From positions 62,001 through 126,000 of the forward strand of contig NZ_NPKO01000005.1 in the NCBI RefSeq assembly GCF_008329605.1: a stretch of DNA of 64,000 nt, read 5' to 3'. Under the pieces are notes generated by a model. It saw nothing but the letters and a program-made list of their open reading frames with translations, did not search any database and was not told where the DNA came from. Position numbers and translations under genes: made by a program. This document shows, piece after piece, positions 46,908 through 57,068 of the stretch. Origin of the DNA: Mycolicibacterium sp. P9-64 (GTDB lineage: Bacteria > Actinomycetota > Actinomycetes > Mycobacteriales > Mycobacteriaceae). Position 1 is the first letter of the stretch; each line of letters begins with the position of its first letter.

Positions 46908-49229
46908 GTGACGTCTGGGCTCACCCACGTGGTCGATACCGTTGGAAACGCCGCTACTACCCCCGATCAGCCGCAGCCCTTCCGCGAGCTCGGTCTGAAG
47001 GACGACGAATACCAGAGGATTCGCGAGATCCTCGGTCGTCGTCCCACGGACGCCGAGCTGGCGATGTACTCGGTGATGTGGAGCGAGCACTGCTCGTACA
47101 AGTCGTCGAAGGTTCACCTTCGCTACTTCGGTGAGACCACGACCGAGGCCATGCGATCGTCGATGCTTGCCGGCATCGGCGAGAACGCGGGCGTGGTCGA
47201 CATCGGGGACGACTGGGCGGTGACGTTCAAGGTCGAGTCGCACAACCACCCGTCCTACGTCGAGCCGTACCAGGGTGCGGCCACGGGCGTCGGTGGCATC
47301 GTTCGCGACATCATGGCGATGGGCGCACGGCCGGTCGCCGTCATGGATCAGCTGAGGTTCGGCGCGGCCGACGCACCCGATACCCGCCGCGTGCTCGACG
47401 GTGTGGTGCGCGGTATCGGTGGCTACGGAAACTCGTTGGGACTGCCCAATATCGGTGGCGAGACGGTGTTCGACCCCTCCTACGCGGGCAACCCGCTGGT
47501 GAATGCGATGTGCGTCGGCGTGCTTCGCAAGGAGGATCTGCACCTCGCCTTCGCGTCGGGCACCGGCAACAAGATCATCCTGTTCGGTGCGCGCACCGGC
47601 CTTGACGGCATCGGCGGCGTATCGGTGCTGGCGTCGGAGACGTTCGGCGGCGACGAGGGTGGCGGTCCCGGCCGCAAGAAGCTGCCCGCGGTGCAGGTCG
47701 GCGACCCGTTCATGGAGAAAGTGCTCATCGAGTGCTGCCTCGAGCTCTACGCCGCGGGTCTGGTGATCGGCATCCAAGACCTCGGTGGGGCCGGGTTGTC
47801 TTGCGCTACATCGGAACTCGCATCGGCGGGCGACGGCGGCATGTCGATCGAACTGGACAAGGTGCCGCTGCGCGCCAAGCACATGACCCCCGCCGAGGTG
47901 CTCTCGAGCGAGTCGCAGGAGCGCATGTGCGCCGTCGTCTCGCCGGAGAACGTCGACGCGTTCATGGCGGTGTGCCGCAAGTGGGAGGTGCTAGCCACGG
48001 TCATCGGGGAGGTCACCGACGGCGACCACCTGCAGATCACCTGGAACGGCGAGACCGTCGTCGACGTTCCGCCGCGCACCGTTGCGCACGAGGGGCCGGT
48101 CTACGAGCGCCCCATCGCCAGGCCCGACACCCAGGACGCGCTGATCGCCGACACCACGGCGAAGCTGCCGCGTCCCGCCACCGGCGATGAGCTGCGCGCC
48201 ACATTGCTTGCGCTGGTTGGCAGTCCGCACCTGTGTAGCCGCGCCTTCATCACCGAGCAGTACGACCGCTACGTCCGTGGCAACACGGTGCTTGCCGAGC
48301 ACGCCGACGGTGGCGTGCTGCGCATCGACGAGGAGACCGGCCGCGGCATCGCGGTGTCCACGGATGCGTCGGGGCGCTACACCCAACTGGACCCGTACAC
48401 CGGAGCGCAGCTGGCGCTGGCCGAGGCCTACCGCAACGTCGCCGTCACCGGCGCCACCCCGCTCGCCGTGACCAACTGCCTGAACTTCGGCTCGCCCGAG
48501 GACCCCGGCGTGATGTGGCAGTTCTCCCAGGCGGTCCGCGGACTCGCGGATGGCTGTGCGGCACTGGGTATCCCGGTAACCGGCGGTAACGTCAGCTTCT
48601 ACAACCAGACCGGTAGCACGCCGATTCTGCCAACCCCCGTGGTCGGTGTGCTCGGGGTCATCGATGACGTCAAGCGGCGCATCCCCACCGGGTTCGGTTC
48701 CGAACCCGGCGAGTCGCTCATCCTTCTCGGCGACACCCGCGACGAGTTCGACGGCTCGATCTGGGCTCAGGTCACCGCCGACCACCTCGGCGGGGTGCCG
48801 CCCAAGGTCGACCTGGAGCGCGAGCGCCTGCTTGCCGACGTCCTGTGCGCCGCGTCGCGCGACGGATTGGTCTCCGCGGCCCACGATCTGTCCGAGGGCG
48901 GGCTGATCCAAGCGGTCGTCGAGGCCGCGCTCGCCGGCGAAACCGGTTGCCGGCTGGTGCTTCCCAGTGGTTGTGAATCTGCCGCCGAGGCCTTCGTCTT
49001 CCTCTTCTCGGAGTCGGCTGGCCGCGTGCTGGTTGCCGTGCCGCGAACCGAGGAGAGCCGGTTCCGTGCCATGTGCGAGGCGCGCGGCTTGCCCGCCGAG
49101 CGCATCGGCGTCGTCGACGAGGGAGCCCGCGGCGAAGAGGCCGCGGTCGAGGTGCAGGGCCAGTTCATCGTCAGCCTGACCGAACTGCGGGCCACGTCGG
49201 AGGGCGTGCTGCCCGGTCTGTTCGGGTGA
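46908..49229 (+). CDS. purL: FGAM synthase large subunit PurL
   Basis: 773 aa, small-type PurL that needs PurS and PurQ. Tandem PurM-like modules: [27 protein letters not shown] with [18 protein letters not shown], and the second-half [18 protein letters not shown] and GGNVSFYNQ. Converts FGAR, glutamine-derived ammonia and ATP to FGAM. GTG 46908; N-terminal 18 residues precede the conserved core. Stop overlaps the next gene by 4 bp (GTGA). Confidence 0.97.
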   Translation: MTSGLTHVVDTVGNAATTPDQPQPFRELGLKDDEYQRIREILGRRPTDAELAMYSVMWSEHCSYKSSKVHLRYFGETTTEAMRSSMLAGIGENAGVVDIGDDWAVTFKVESHNHPSYVEPYQGAATGVGGIVRDIMAMGARPVAVMDQLRFGAADAPDTRRVLDGVVRGIGGYGNSLGLPNIGGETVFDPSYAGNPLVNAMCVGVLRKEDLHLAFASGTGNKIILFGARTGLDGIGGVSVLASETFGGDEGGGPGRKKLPAVQVGDPFMEKVLIECCLELYAAGLVIGIQDLGGAGLSCATSELASAGDGGMSIELDKVPLRAKHMTPAEVLSSESQERMCAVVSPENVDAFMAVCRKWEVLATVIGEVTDGDHLQITWNGETVVDVPPRTVAHEGPVYERPIARPDTQDALIADTTAKLPRPATGDELRATLLALVGSPHLCSRAFITEQYDRYVRGNTVLAEHADGGVLRIDEETGRGIAVSTDASGRYTQLDPYTGAQLALAEAYRNVAVTGATPLAVTNCLNFGSPEDPGVMWQFSQAVRGLADGCAALGIPVTGGNVSFYNQTGSTPILPTPVVGVLGVIDDVKRRIPTGFGSEPGESLILLGDTRDEFDGSIWAQVTADHLGGVPPKVDLERERLLADVLCAASRDGLVSAAHDLSEGGLIQAVVEAALAGETGCRLVLPSGCESAAEAFVFLFSESAGRVLVAVPRTEESRFRAMCEARGLPAERIGVVDEGARGEEAAVEVQGQFIVSLTELRATSEGVLPGLFG

Positions 49230-50950
49230 GGGCCCCGGCCAACACACGACATCCCCTACTGGTCTGGGCCTGGGGCCTGGTCCGCCTCGACTTCGTCGGG
49301 CTAGCCTTCGGCACGCTGTTCTTCTGCCTGTCGTTGACGCCGTCGCTGCTTCCGCGTGACTGGCTGTTCGCCGGTCTGGTCGGCGGCATCAACGCGTCCA
49401 TCGGGTACGCCATCGGCGTGCTGATCGGAAAGGTCGTCCGCCACTTCATATTACGGCGTAGAACCTGGTGGCCGCCCACCAATCGGGTGATGTACCAGAT
49501 CAAGGCCGTCACCATCGCATCGTCGATCGCCGCGAGCATCCTGGTCTTGATTCCCGCCGCAGCCTGGCAGCGTCAGGTGTCGGCGCTGATGGGCATCGAG
49601 GGCCCCGCCACGTTGGGATACCTGCGCACGCTGTTCGCCGCACTGGTCGTCGGCGGTGCGTGTGTCGGGGCGTCCCGTGCGGTGCTGGATGCGATCAAGC
49701 TGTTGGCTCGCAGGCTGATCCGCCGGTGGCACCTCCATCACGAGGTTGCATTCTTCGTCGGGACGGCGATCGTCGTGGTGCTGCTCATCACGCTGATCAA
49801 CGGCGTGCTGTACCGCGGCTTTCTGGCGGGTGCCAGCCGGGTGTTCCAGCCCCAGAACTCCACGACCCGCGGCGGGATTCATCAACCGACCGAGCCCGAA
49901 CGATCCGGCAGCCCAAAGTCGTTCGCGCCCTGGGACACCCTCGGCTACGAAGGACGCAACTTCGTGGCCACCGGTCCCGATCTCGACGCGCTGGCGCGGG
50001 TCAACGGCAAACCCGCCAAGGAGCCCATCCGGGTGTACGCCGGGCTGCAGACCGCCGACACCGACGCCGCCCGTACCGACGTCATCGTCCGTGAACTCGA
50101 GCGCACGGGTGCCTTCGACCGCAAGCTGCTCGTCATCATCCCCACCACCGGCACGGGGTGGGTCAACCCCGTCGCCGCCCGCAGCATCGAGACGATGTAC
50201 AACGGCGACACCGCACTGGTCGGCATGCAGTACTCGTATCTGCCCAGCTGGATCTCGTTCCTCGGTGACAGGGACAAGTCGATCGAGTCGAGTCGGATCC
50301 TGATCGACGCGATCCACGACCGCTGGCGCAAGCTTCCGTCGGACAGGCGACCCAAGCTGGTGCTGTACGGCGAGAGCCTCGGATCGTATGGGGGGCAGGG
50401 CGTGTTCCCGTGGCTGCCCGACATCGCGCGGATGGACTTCTCGGCTGTCCTGTGGGTGGGCCCGCCGCACGAAAGTTCGCTGTGGAGTGGGCTGGTGCTA
50501 CGGCGCGACCCCGGCACTCCGGAAGTCCAACCGCGCTACGACAACGGCCGGACGGTGCGGTTCAGTCAGGCCACCGACCCGTCCGACATCGCGAAGATTG
50601 CCGACCCGCCGTGGGACGGCACGCGTGTGCTGTTCCTGCAGCACCCTTCCGATCCGATCACCTGGTGGTCGCCGAAACTCGTGTTCTCCCAGCCGGAGTG
50701 GCTCACCGAACCGCCGGGTGCGGATCGCACTGCATCGATGCGCTGGTACCCCATCATCACATTCTGGCAGGTGGGTGCCGACATGACGAACGCCTTGAGC
50801 GTCCCTGGCGGGCACGGCCACAACTACGGCGACTCCGTGCTCGACGGCTGGGCCGCCGTGGTGCCGCCGGACGGTTGGACCGATCAGGACACCGACCGCG
50901 TGCGGGTGGCGCTGAACGATTCGGCGGCCACGCGCGGCCCCGAGTACTGA
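49226..50950 (+). CDS. Membrane alpha/beta-hydrolase (Abhydrolase_9 family)
   Basis: 574 aa. Residues about 15-200 hold four to five helices ([40 protein letters not shown] and others). From about 240 on is a soluble alpha/beta-hydrolase domain with [13 protein letters not shown] as nucleophile elbow (GESLG) and GGHGHNYGD near the C-terminus for the His. GTG 49226 overlaps the purL stop. It is a known actinobacterial two-part family of unknown substrate, probably acting at the membrane on lipids or esters. Confidence 0.88.
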   Translation: MRAPANTRHPLLVWAWGLVRLDFVGLAFGTLFFCLSLTPSLLPRDWLFAGLVGGINASIGYAIGVLIGKVVRHFILRRRTWWPPTNRVMYQIKAVTIASSIAASILVLIPAAAWQRQVSALMGIEGPATLGYLRTLFAALVVGGACVGASRAVLDAIKLLARRLIRRWHLHHEVAFFVGTAIVVVLLITLINGVLYRGFLAGASRVFQPQNSTTRGGIHQPTEPERSGSPKSFAPWDTLGYEGRNFVATGPDLDALARVNGKPAKEPIRVYAGLQTADTDAARTDVIVRELERTGAFDRKLLVIIPTTGTGWVNPVAARSIETMYNGDTALVGMQYSYLPSWISFLGDRDKSIESSRILIDAIHDRWRKLPSDRRPKLVLYGESLGSYGGQGVFPWLPDIARMDFSAVLWVGPPHESSLWSGLVLRRDPGTPEVQPRYDNGRTVRFSQATDPSDIAKIADPPWDGTRVLFLQHPSDPITWWSPKLVFSQPEWLTEPPGADRTASMRWYPIITFWQVGADMTNALSVPGGHGHNYGDSVLDGWAAVVPPDGWTDQDTDRVRVALNDSAATRGPEY

Positions 50951-51600
50951 TGGCAGGCAACCGAACTCGGGCACTGGCGCTCGCCGCATCGCTGGTCGGC
51001 TGGAGCGGGTTCGTCGGCCCACGGCTTGCACCCCGTCGGCAGCTGCCGGTACACGCCGCCCTCTCCACCGCTCTCATGCTGTCCACCCGGGCGCCACTCG
51101 GGCTGCGCCCGCCCGCACTCGGCCGCGGGTTGCGGCTGGGTCTCGCGGTGGCAGGGATCGTGGCAGCGGGCGTGGCGGTGACGACGGCCGCGCCACGGGT
51201 CCGGGACGGAATGGCCGCGCGCGACCTGCCAGACCCCGCCGCCTGGCTGCTGCTGCGGATCCCCATCGGCACGGTGTGGAGCGAGGAGGCGGCCTTTCGC
51301 GCCGCACTCGGCAGCGTCGCCGACGGCGCGTTCGGTCCGGTGTGGGGCCGTTTGGTGCAGTCGGCCGCGTTCGGCCTGTCCCATGTAGCCGACGCCCGAG
51401 GTGCAGGTGAGCCCGTCCTCGGCGCCGTTCTCGTCACGGGCGGCGCCGGATGGGCGTTCGGCTGGCTCTACGCACGGTCGGGCAGCTTGGCCGCGCCGAT
51501 GCTCGCGCACCTGGCGATCAACGAAGCCGGCGCGCTGGCCGCACTGGCCGTGCAGCGGAGGGCGCTCAGGGCGCCCGGCCGCCCCGATTGTCGAGAATGA
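50950..51600 (+). CDS. CPBP-family intramembrane protease-like protein (Rv0804 type)
   Basis: 216-aa membrane protein with the Abi/CPBP motif: WSEEAAFRAAL (EExxxR), AAFGLSHVAD (motif 2 His) and LAHLAINEAG (motif 3). Such proteins are type II CAAX prenyl endopeptidase relatives and may mature or protect peptides. TGATG overlap with the preceding hydrolase gene makes an operon likely. The 3' end overlaps the convergent oxidoreductase by 35 bp. Confidence 0.88.
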   Translation: MAGNRTRALALAASLVGWSGFVGPRLAPRRQLPVHAALSTALMLSTRAPLGLRPPALGRGLRLGLAVAGIVAAGVAVTTAAPRVRDGMAARDLPDPAAWLLLRIPIGTVWSEEAAFRAALGSVADGAFGPVWGRLVQSAAFGLSHVADARGAGEPVLGAVLVTGGAGWAFGWLYARSGSLAAPMLAHLAINEAGALAALAVQRRALRAPGRPDCRE

Positions 51601-52561
51601 CCTTGCCCACGGTGCGCTTGGACTCCAGAAGCTCGTGAGCCCGTGCCGCCTCGGCCATCGGCACGACGGTATCGACCACGACGCGGACCCTGCCGGTTTC
51701 GAACAGGGGAAGAACGTCGCGGATCACCCCGGCGACGATGTCGGCCTTCTGTCGGGCCGGGCGGGCGCGGAGCATCGTCGCGGTCACGCTGGCGCGCTTG
51801 GACATCAACAACCCGACATCCAGCATGGCTGGCGTAGTCGTGCCTCCGATGATCACCAGGTGGCCATCCGGTCCGAGGCATTCGAGATTGCGGCCGAGAT
51901 AGTCCGAACCCACGACGTCCAGAATCGCGTCTACCCCGCGACCTTCGGTTGCGGCCAGCGTCGCGGCGACGAAGTCTTCGCTCCGATAGTTGATCGCGGT
52001 GTGTGCACCCAGCGCGAGACCCGCACGCGCCTTCGCGTCGCTACCGGCGGTGGCGATGACACGTGCGCCGATCGCGGCAGCCCATTGGATGGCGAAGGTG
52101 CCGATGCCACCACCCGCGCCGTGTACCAGAACGGTCTGCCCCTTCTCCAGTCCCGCGACCATGGCCATGTTGGAGTAAACGGTGGCGGCGACTTCGGGGA
52201 TGGCCGCCGCCTCGACGACCGTGAGACCGGTGGGAATGGGCATTACCTGAGTTGCCGCGACCGTGACCTCGTCGGCATATCCGCCGCCATCGAGCAACGC
52301 GCACACGACATCGCCTGGGGACCAGCCCGAGACATCTGCTCCGACTTCGGCGATCGTGCCGGCGCACTCCAATCCCAACGGCAGAGGTGCTGAGGCCGGC
52401 ACCGGGTAGTGCCCGCGACGTTGCAGAAGGTCGGCGTTGTTCACGCCGGCCGCGGCCACTCTGATCACCACTTGATGGGGACGGGGATGCAACCGATTCA
52501 CCGAGCGCCAGCGGAGAACTTCCGGGGGGCCGGGACGATCGAACAAGACCGCCGAAGTCAC
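51566..52561 (-). CDS. Zinc-less NADPH:quinone oxidoreductase (MDR/PIG3-like)
   Basis: 331-aa medium-chain reductase without zinc ligands: LGLECAGTIAEVG, VLVHGAGGGIGTFAIQ (NADPH loop), AGSDAKARAGLALGAH and AINYRSEDF are quinone reductase hallmarks (PIG3/QOR type). GTG 52561 overlaps the upstream SRPBCC gene by 4 bp. Reduces quinones or enones using NADPH. Convergent overlap of 35 bp with the CPBP gene. Confidence 0.93.
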   Translation of the reverse strand: MTSAVLFDRPGPPEVLRWRSVNRLHPRPHQVVIRVAAAGVNNADLLQRRGHYPVPASAPLPLGLECAGTIAEVGADVSGWSPGDVVCALLDGGGYADEVTVAATQVMPIPTGLTVVEAAAIPEVAATVYSNMAMVAGLEKGQTVLVHGAGGGIGTFAIQWAAAIGARVIATAGSDAKARAGLALGAHTAINYRSEDFVAATLAATEGRGVDAILDVVGSDYLGRNLECLGPDGHLVIIGGTTTPAMLDVGLLMSKRASVTATMLRARPARQKADIVAGVIRDVLPLFETGRVRVVVDTVVPMAEAARAHELLESKRTVGKVILDNRGGRAP

Positions 52562-53115
52562 GCGCTCACCGCGCCGTTCGTAGTGGCCCAACGGGCGATG
52601 CTCTGGGCGTACAGGGGCGTTTCGATCCGGCAATGCCGCCCCGAGGCCTCCTGTCGAGCCTCCGCGGCCTCACCGAACGTTTGTCCCTGCTCAGCAATGA
52701 ACTTCAGGAAGTCCTCGGTGGGGTGGGAGGTCACCGTATTGGTGTAACGACACCGATCGCCGTCGAGTTTCTCCATGCGAAGTTCCCAAATGACCTGCGT
52801 CGTCGTCCATCCCGACGGACTGAGGACATCCGACAGCGAAACCATTCTGCAGTAGTGGGATTCCGCCACGTCGAAGCGGTACTGCTGGATCACCAAGCCT
52901 GTGCCGATCATCTCGACGTTGATCGACATCGGCGTCCCGTCGTCATCAACGGTGTAACCCGCAGCCTTGTGATCGCCTGGGGCGCACCGCTGATACTCAT
53001 GGGTCGGAAGCGTGCGCAGCCACTGCGCGATGTCGACACGATCGAACGGCGCCTCCACCTCGGCGGTGACAACTGCGTGTGAGAGGACCAGATCCTCACG
53101 AATTGCGGTACCCAT
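52558..53115 (-). CDS. SRPBCC-like (START/polyketide cyclase fold) protein
   Basis: 185 aa. The pattern helix-grip-like strand AVVTAEVEAPFDRVDIAQWL, alternating strands SINVEMIGTGLVIQQYRFD, and a long C-terminal helix DFLKFIAEQGQTFGEAAEA agree with SRPBCC ligand-binding proteins. ATG 53115 with AGGAG six bases upstream. Co-operonic (4-bp overlap) with the quinone oxidoreductase, so it may carry a hydrophobic substrate. Family placement is tentative. Confidence 0.72.
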   Translation of the reverse strand: MGTAIREDLVLSHAVVTAEVEAPFDRVDIAQWLRTLPTHEYQRCAPGDHKAAGYTVDDDGTPMSINVEMIGTGLVIQQYRFDVAESHYCRMVSLSDVLSPSGWTTTQVIWELRMEKLDGDRCRYTNTVTSHPTEDFLKFIAEQGQTFGEAAEARQEASGRHCRIETPLYAQSIARWATTNGAVSA

Positions 53116-53134
53116 CAATCACTCCTGTCGTAGG

Positions 53135-53158
53135 GCTCCGGGCAAGCATGTCCGGAGC
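53135..53158. promoter_or_regulatory. Inverted repeat upstream of the SRPBCC gene
   Basis: GCTCCGG (53135-53141) and CCGGAGC (53152-53158), perfect 7-bp arms, 10-nt spacing, 20 bp upstream of the start codon. Operator or promoter hairpin; no regulator is adjacent. Confidence 0.35.
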
Positions 53159-53205
53159 AGGGATGGGCGAACAATGCCGCTGCCCTGACCGAGCCGGTAG
53201 TGCTA

Positions 53206-53233
53206 GCCCCCAACGACCGGAAGGCCGGGGGGC
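53206..53233 (-). terminator. Hairpin after PPOX gene
   Basis: GCCCCC and GGGGGC arms (53206-53211, 53228-53233) with an inner CCGG/CCGG pair, directly after the PPOX stop on its strand; no T-run, as usual in mycobacteria. Confidence 0.55.
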
Positions 53234-53234
53234 G

Positions 53235-53657
53235 TTAGGCGTCGCGGGCGTCCGCCTTAAGCAGATGCGGGTCGACGTCGGGGGTGTCGATGCCGAAGCC
53301 GATGATCCGGCGCGGCGTGATCCGGATGATCGAAGTGTCGAGCTCGTCGCCGGCAGCGCCCTCGGATGGCGGGGCTTCCGCTTGCTCGGCGGTACCGCGG
53401 ATCTCCAGGCAGCGCACGCGCCACGGGTCCGTGGAGACGACGTCGTCGACGACGAAGGCGACGGTGGGGTGGCTGGCGATGTTGCGGTACTTCTGACTCT
53501 TCGACATGTGGAAGCCGAAGATGTCGATGGTGCCGAGGGCTTCGTTGTAACTGAACCCGACGGGGCTGTTCTGCAGCGTGCCGTTGGGCTGGACGGTCGC
53601 CAGCCGGCCGAGGGCCGTGGCGCGGAGGAACTCGATCTCGTGAGGTCTGAAGGTCAT
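53235..53657 (-). CDS. PPOX-class F420-dependent-type flavin/deazaflavin oxidoreductase
   Basis: 140-aa split-barrel protein. Strands EIEFLRATALGRLATVQPNG and NSPVGFSY, then SQKYRNIASHPTVAFVVDD, match the pyridoxamine 5'-phosphate-oxidase-like F420 family common in mycobacteria. Reduces or oxidises small substrates with F420 or FMN. Located 43 bp after the MCE gene start-side neighbour, on the same strand, with its own downstream hairpin. Confidence 0.88.
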   Translation of the reverse strand: MTFRPHEIEFLRATALGRLATVQPNGTLQNSPVGFSYNEALGTIDIFGFHMSKSQKYRNIASHPTVAFVVDDVVSTDPWRVRCLEIRGTAEQAEAPPSEGAAGDELDTSIIRITPRRIIGFGIDTPDVDPHLLKADARDA

Positions 53658-53700
53658 GGCGCCACGGTAGAACCTCGACGATGGTTCAGGTCAAGGGTCG

Positions 53701-54909
53701 TCACGGGTTGATGGTGTACTCGCCGATCTGGCGGCCCCACACGTAGTCGACGGCGAACGGCTGGCCGAGTGCGAGGTGGTTGTACGGCGCGAGATTGAAA
53801 CCCGTGTCGGTCACCAGATAGGGCCCTGGCCACAGGTCCCTCGTGACCTTCTGCCAGCAGCCGGGCCTGCCCTCGGGACCACCGTGCGCATTCACGCGAG
53901 GAAGGTTGTCGGGGTAGATGAATGGGTTGCCGGCACCGAAGCCGAGCAGGGTGCCGTACTGGGAAAGCGAGTAGCCGTTGCCGCCAAGCGTCCTTGCCGC
54001 GAGCGGTTGCACCTCGGCGAGGTTGCGGGTGGTGCACAGGATCATGCCCCGGTAGTCGTCGAGCAATTTCGTCGTCGGCACCAAGTCCGCGGCACTGCGG
54101 ATCAGGTACGGCGACGACTGCTCGATGGGATCGGTGGCGGTGTTCGCGAACCCGATCGCCGCCATCAAGGCCGCGTCGACGTCGTCCTTCTGTGCGTTGA
54201 AGGTGTGCGCCGTGGTGACCGCCGAATCCAGACTGCGCAACAGATCCGGTGACGCTGCGGCGTAGACGTCGGCGAGGTCGGCCACCCGTGCGGTGTCCTC
54301 GCGCAGCCGAGGCATCCGGGGGTTGAGGTCGTCGAGGATCACGTTGGCGTGCTCGAGCGACTCGCCGAACTTCGAGCCGAGGCCCGACAGCGCCTGCGCG
54401 GTTGCGGTCAGAGTCTGATTCAGCTTGATCGGGTCGACCTTCTCGGCGAGCGAGGTGACCGTCTCGAACACCGTGTTGAACTCGGTGGTCACCGATGCCG
54501 CCGCGATGACGTCGCCGTCCGAAACATGTTGCGGTGACGGATCGTTCGGTGAGCTGAACGCCACGTACTTGTTGCCGAACACCGTGCTGGCCTTGATGTC
54601 GGCCACCACGTTGACGGGGATCAGGTGCAGATAGTCCGGATCGACGTCGAGGGACAGCGCAGCCTGATCGCTGCCATCCCGGTCGACGGTCGAGACGTGC
54701 GCCACCCTGCCGATCTCGACTCCGTTGAACGTGACCTTGGACCCCGGGTCCACCACCAGCCCCGACCGCGGTGACACCACGGTCAATTGGTCGTGCGACG
54801 TGAACGTCCCGCGGTACTGCAGGGCGAGGAGTACGCCGAGGGCGACGGCGATGACGAGGAGCACCGCCCCGGCCACCTTGTACGGCGGCTCGTGGCGGTC
54901 GATGAACAC
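53701..54909 (-). CDS. Orphan MCE-family (MlaD-like) protein
   Basis: 402 aa. N-terminal signal-anchor VAGAVLLVIAVALGVLLAL (about 12-32), then an MlaD domain (about 40-120: VSPRSGLVVDPGSKVTFNGV, GRVAHVS) and a helical Mce region (about 140-300: NTVFETVTSLAEKVDPIKLN). The C-terminus (GRQIGEYTINP) lacks a lipobox. MCE proteins form lipid channels with YrbE permeases, yet no yrbE or other mce genes are nearby, so it stands alone and may join another Mce complex. GTG 54909. Divergent from the sterol-carrier gene. Confidence 0.9.
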   Translation of the reverse strand: MFIDRHEPPYKVAGAVLLVIAVALGVLLALQYRGTFTSHDQLTVVSPRSGLVVDPGSKVTFNGVEIGRVAHVSTVDRDGSDQAALSLDVDPDYLHLIPVNVVADIKASTVFGNKYVAFSSPNDPSPQHVSDGDVIAAASVTTEFNTVFETVTSLAEKVDPIKLNQTLTATAQALSGLGSKFGESLEHANVILDDLNPRMPRLREDTARVADLADVYAAASPDLLRSLDSAVTTAHTFNAQKDDVDAALMAAIGFANTATDPIEQSSPYLIRSAADLVPTTKLLDDYRGMILCTTRNLAEVQPLAARTLGGNGYSLSQYGTLLGFGAGNPFIYPDNLPRVNAHGGPEGRPGCWQKVTRDLWPGPYLVTDTGFNLAPYNHLALGQPFAVDYVWGRQIGEYTINP

Positions 54910-54925
54910 TTTGCGACACTAAGGT

Positions 54926-55318
54926 ATGGCGTCTCGCCGTACTGCGGATCCGATGAAGACTCGCGAAGCCGTGTCGGCGCTGGCCGACTGGCTGCGCGAC
55001 GCAGCGGATCCCACCCCCGATCGAACCGTGCTCGCCGAAGCCGTCCGTCTGACCGCGCGCACCCTTGCCGCGCAGGCGCCCGGTTCCAGCGTGGAGGTAC
55101 GGGTGCCGCCGTTCGTTGCAGTGCAATGCATCTCGGGGCCCAGGCATACTCGCGGCAATCCGCCCAACGTGGTGGAGACCGATCCGCGTACCTGGCTGTT
55201 GCTGGCCACCGGCCTCGCCACGTTCGCCGAGGCTGCGGCCGACGGAAGGCTGCAGTCGTCGGGGTCGCGGGCAGGCGAGATCGCCGACTGGCTGCCCCTG
55301 CTCCGGCTCCCGGAGTGA
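54926..55318 (+). CDS. Sterol-carrier-family protein (Rv0807 type)
   Basis: 130 aa. Bacterial SCP-like domain found as a stand-alone protein at this site in mycobacteria: VEVRVPPFVAVQ with GPRHTRGNPPNVVE and the following helix TWLLLATGLATFAE. Predicted to bind a hydrophobic ligand or nucleotide-like group. Start at 54926 lies 16 bp from the divergent MCE gene, so they may share control. Precedes purF by 170 bp. Confidence 0.85.
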   Translation: MASRRTADPMKTREAVSALADWLRDAADPTPDRTVLAEAVRLTARTLAAQAPGSSVEVRVPPFVAVQCISGPRHTRGNPPNVVETDPRTWLLLATGLATFAEAAADGRLQSSGSRAGEIADWLPLLRLPE

Positions 55319-55360
55319 CGCCGCTCACCCGATCGCGGAAATGCGCGTGCCGCCACCGTT

Positions 55361-55372
55361 GTTGAATTCAAC
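55361..55372. promoter_or_regulatory. 12-bp perfect palindrome upstream of purF
   Basis: GTTGAATTCAAC, followed by GCAAC, about 117 bp before the purF start. The rest of the 170-bp region is unremarkable and no clear -35/-10 pair can be singled out. Possible operator. Confidence 0.35.
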
Positions 55373-55488
55373 GCAACACCGCTCCAGATGTCGCCGCCGG
55401 CGCGGCTCGGCGCTTCGATTCCCTCTTCGAGGGGTGTTGACCGTAGACTTGCCATTGTCACCCATCGCCCCCAGGGAGCCAGCTGATC

Positions 55489-57039
55489 GTGACCGCCGAG
55501 CAGATCGCACCACCGGACAACGACCCCCGAGAAGAGTGCGGCGTCTTCGGCGTCTGGGCACCTGGCGAGCAAGTGGCCAAGCTCACGTACTTCGGTCTCT
55601 ATGCGCTGCAGCACCGTGGCCAGGAGGCGGCAGGCATCGCCGTCGCCGACGGTTCGCAGGTCCTCGTGTTCAAGGACCTCGGGCTCGTCAGCCAGGTCTT
55701 CGACGAGGCAACGCTGGCCGCGATGGAGGGGCACGTCGCCATCGGGCACTGCCGCTACTCCACGACTGGCTCCACCACATGGGAGAACGCCCAGCCGGTG
55801 TTCCGCAACACCGCTGCAGGCACCGGTGTGGCCCTCGGCCACAACGGCAACCTGGTCAACACCACCGAGCTGGCGGCACGCGCTCGCGGTGCGGGCCTGA
55901 TCAACACCCGCGGTGCCCCAACCGCCACCACGGACTCCGACATCCTCGGCGCACTGCTGGCTCACGGCGCAGCCGACTCCACGCTGGAGCAGGCCGCGCT
56001 GGAACTGCTGCCGACCGTCCGTGGCGCGTTCTGTCTGACCTTCATGGACGAGAACACCCTCTACGCGGCACGCGATCCGCACGGTGTGCGCCCACTGTCG
56101 CTCGGCCGCCTCGATCGCGGCTGGGTCGTTGCATCGGAGACGGCCGCCCTCGACATCGTCGGCGCGTCCTTCGTTCGCGACATCGAGCCCGGCGAGCTGC
56201 TGGCCATCGACGCCGACGGCGTGCGGTCCACCCGGTTCGCCAACCCGACGCCCAAGGCGTGCGTCTTCGAGTACGTCTACCTGGCCCGCCCTGACAGCGT
56301 GATCGCCGGCCGCTCGGTGCACGCCACCCGGGTGGACATCGGCCGCAGGCTGTCCAGCGAAATGCCCGTCGACGCCGACCTGGTCATCGGGGTTCCCGAG
56401 TCGGGCATCCCGGCGGCCGTCGGCTACGCCCAGGGCTCGGGCATCCCCTACGGGCAGGGTCTCATGAAGAACGCCTACGTCGGGCGCACCTTCATCGAGC
56501 CGTCGCAGACCATCCGCCAGCTCGGCATCAGGCTCAAGCTCAACCCGCTCAAGGAAGTCATCCGCGGCAAGCGGCTCATCGTCGTCGACGATTCGATCGT
56601 GCGGGGTAACACCCAGCGCGCGCTGATCAGGATGCTGCGCGAAGCCGGCGCCGTCGAGGTGCACGTCCGGATCGCCTCACCGCCGGTGAAGTGGCCGTGC
56701 TTCTACGGCATCGACTTCGCCACCCCAGCCGAGTTGATCGCGAACTCGTCGAGCTTCGAAGCCGACGAGGACGAGATGGTCGAGGGTGTGCGACGGGCCA
56801 TCGGCGCCGACTCGCTCGGCTACATCAGCCGTCAGGGCATGATCGCCTCCACCGAGCAGCCGGCCTCCCGCCTGTGCGCGGCGTGCTTCGACGGCAATTA
56901 CCCGATCGAGCTGCCTGGCGAGAGCGCGCTCGGCAAGAACGTCGTCGAGCAGATGCTGGCCACCGCGGCACGCACCGGCATCCCGATCCAGCCGGTGATG
57001 GCCGACAACGACAACGCGTCGGCGCTCAGACGTCCCTGA
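55489..57039 (+). CDS. purF: Amidophosphoribosyltransferase PurF
   Basis: 516 aa, first committed purine enzyme (PRPP + Gln to phosphoribosylamine). A 16-residue propeptide precedes the nucleophile in PREECGVFGVW (Cys17). GLYALQHRGQEAAGIAV and HNGNLVNT form the glutaminase domain; LIVVDDSIVRGNTQ is the PRPP loop. Cysteines in KACVFEY, WPCFYGID and LCAACFDGN match the 4Fe-4S ligands of the Bacillus-type oxygen-sensitive enzyme. GTG 55489. Confidence 0.97.
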   Translation: MTAEQIAPPDNDPREECGVFGVWAPGEQVAKLTYFGLYALQHRGQEAAGIAVADGSQVLVFKDLGLVSQVFDEATLAAMEGHVAIGHCRYSTTGSTTWENAQPVFRNTAAGTGVALGHNGNLVNTTELAARARGAGLINTRGAPTATTDSDILGALLAHGAADSTLEQAALELLPTVRGAFCLTFMDENTLYAARDPHGVRPLSLGRLDRGWVVASETAALDIVGASFVRDIEPGELLAIDADGVRSTRFANPTPKACVFEYVYLARPDSVIAGRSVHATRVDIGRRLSSEMPVDADLVIGVPESGIPAAVGYAQGSGIPYGQGLMKNAYVGRTFIEPSQTIRQLGIRLKLNPLKEVIRGKRLIVVDDSIVRGNTQRALIRMLREAGAVEVHVRIASPPVKWPCFYGIDFATPAELIANSSSFEADEDEMVEGVRRAIGADSLGYISRQGMIASTEQPASRLCAACFDGNYPIELPGESALGKNVVEQMLATAARTGIPIQPVMADNDNASALRRP

Positions 57040-57068
57040 CGGCCCCGCCGTCGTGACGTCCCTGAAAA

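Noticed and set aside
55319..55488. Purine riboswitch upstream of purF
   Set aside because: No recognisable purine-aptamer or PRPP-riboswitch core (conserved junction and loop-loop elements) could be found in the 170 bp.
54919..56664. A long minus-strand frame opposite purF
   Set aside because: Antisense shadow; purF on the plus strand is complete and fully motif-supported.
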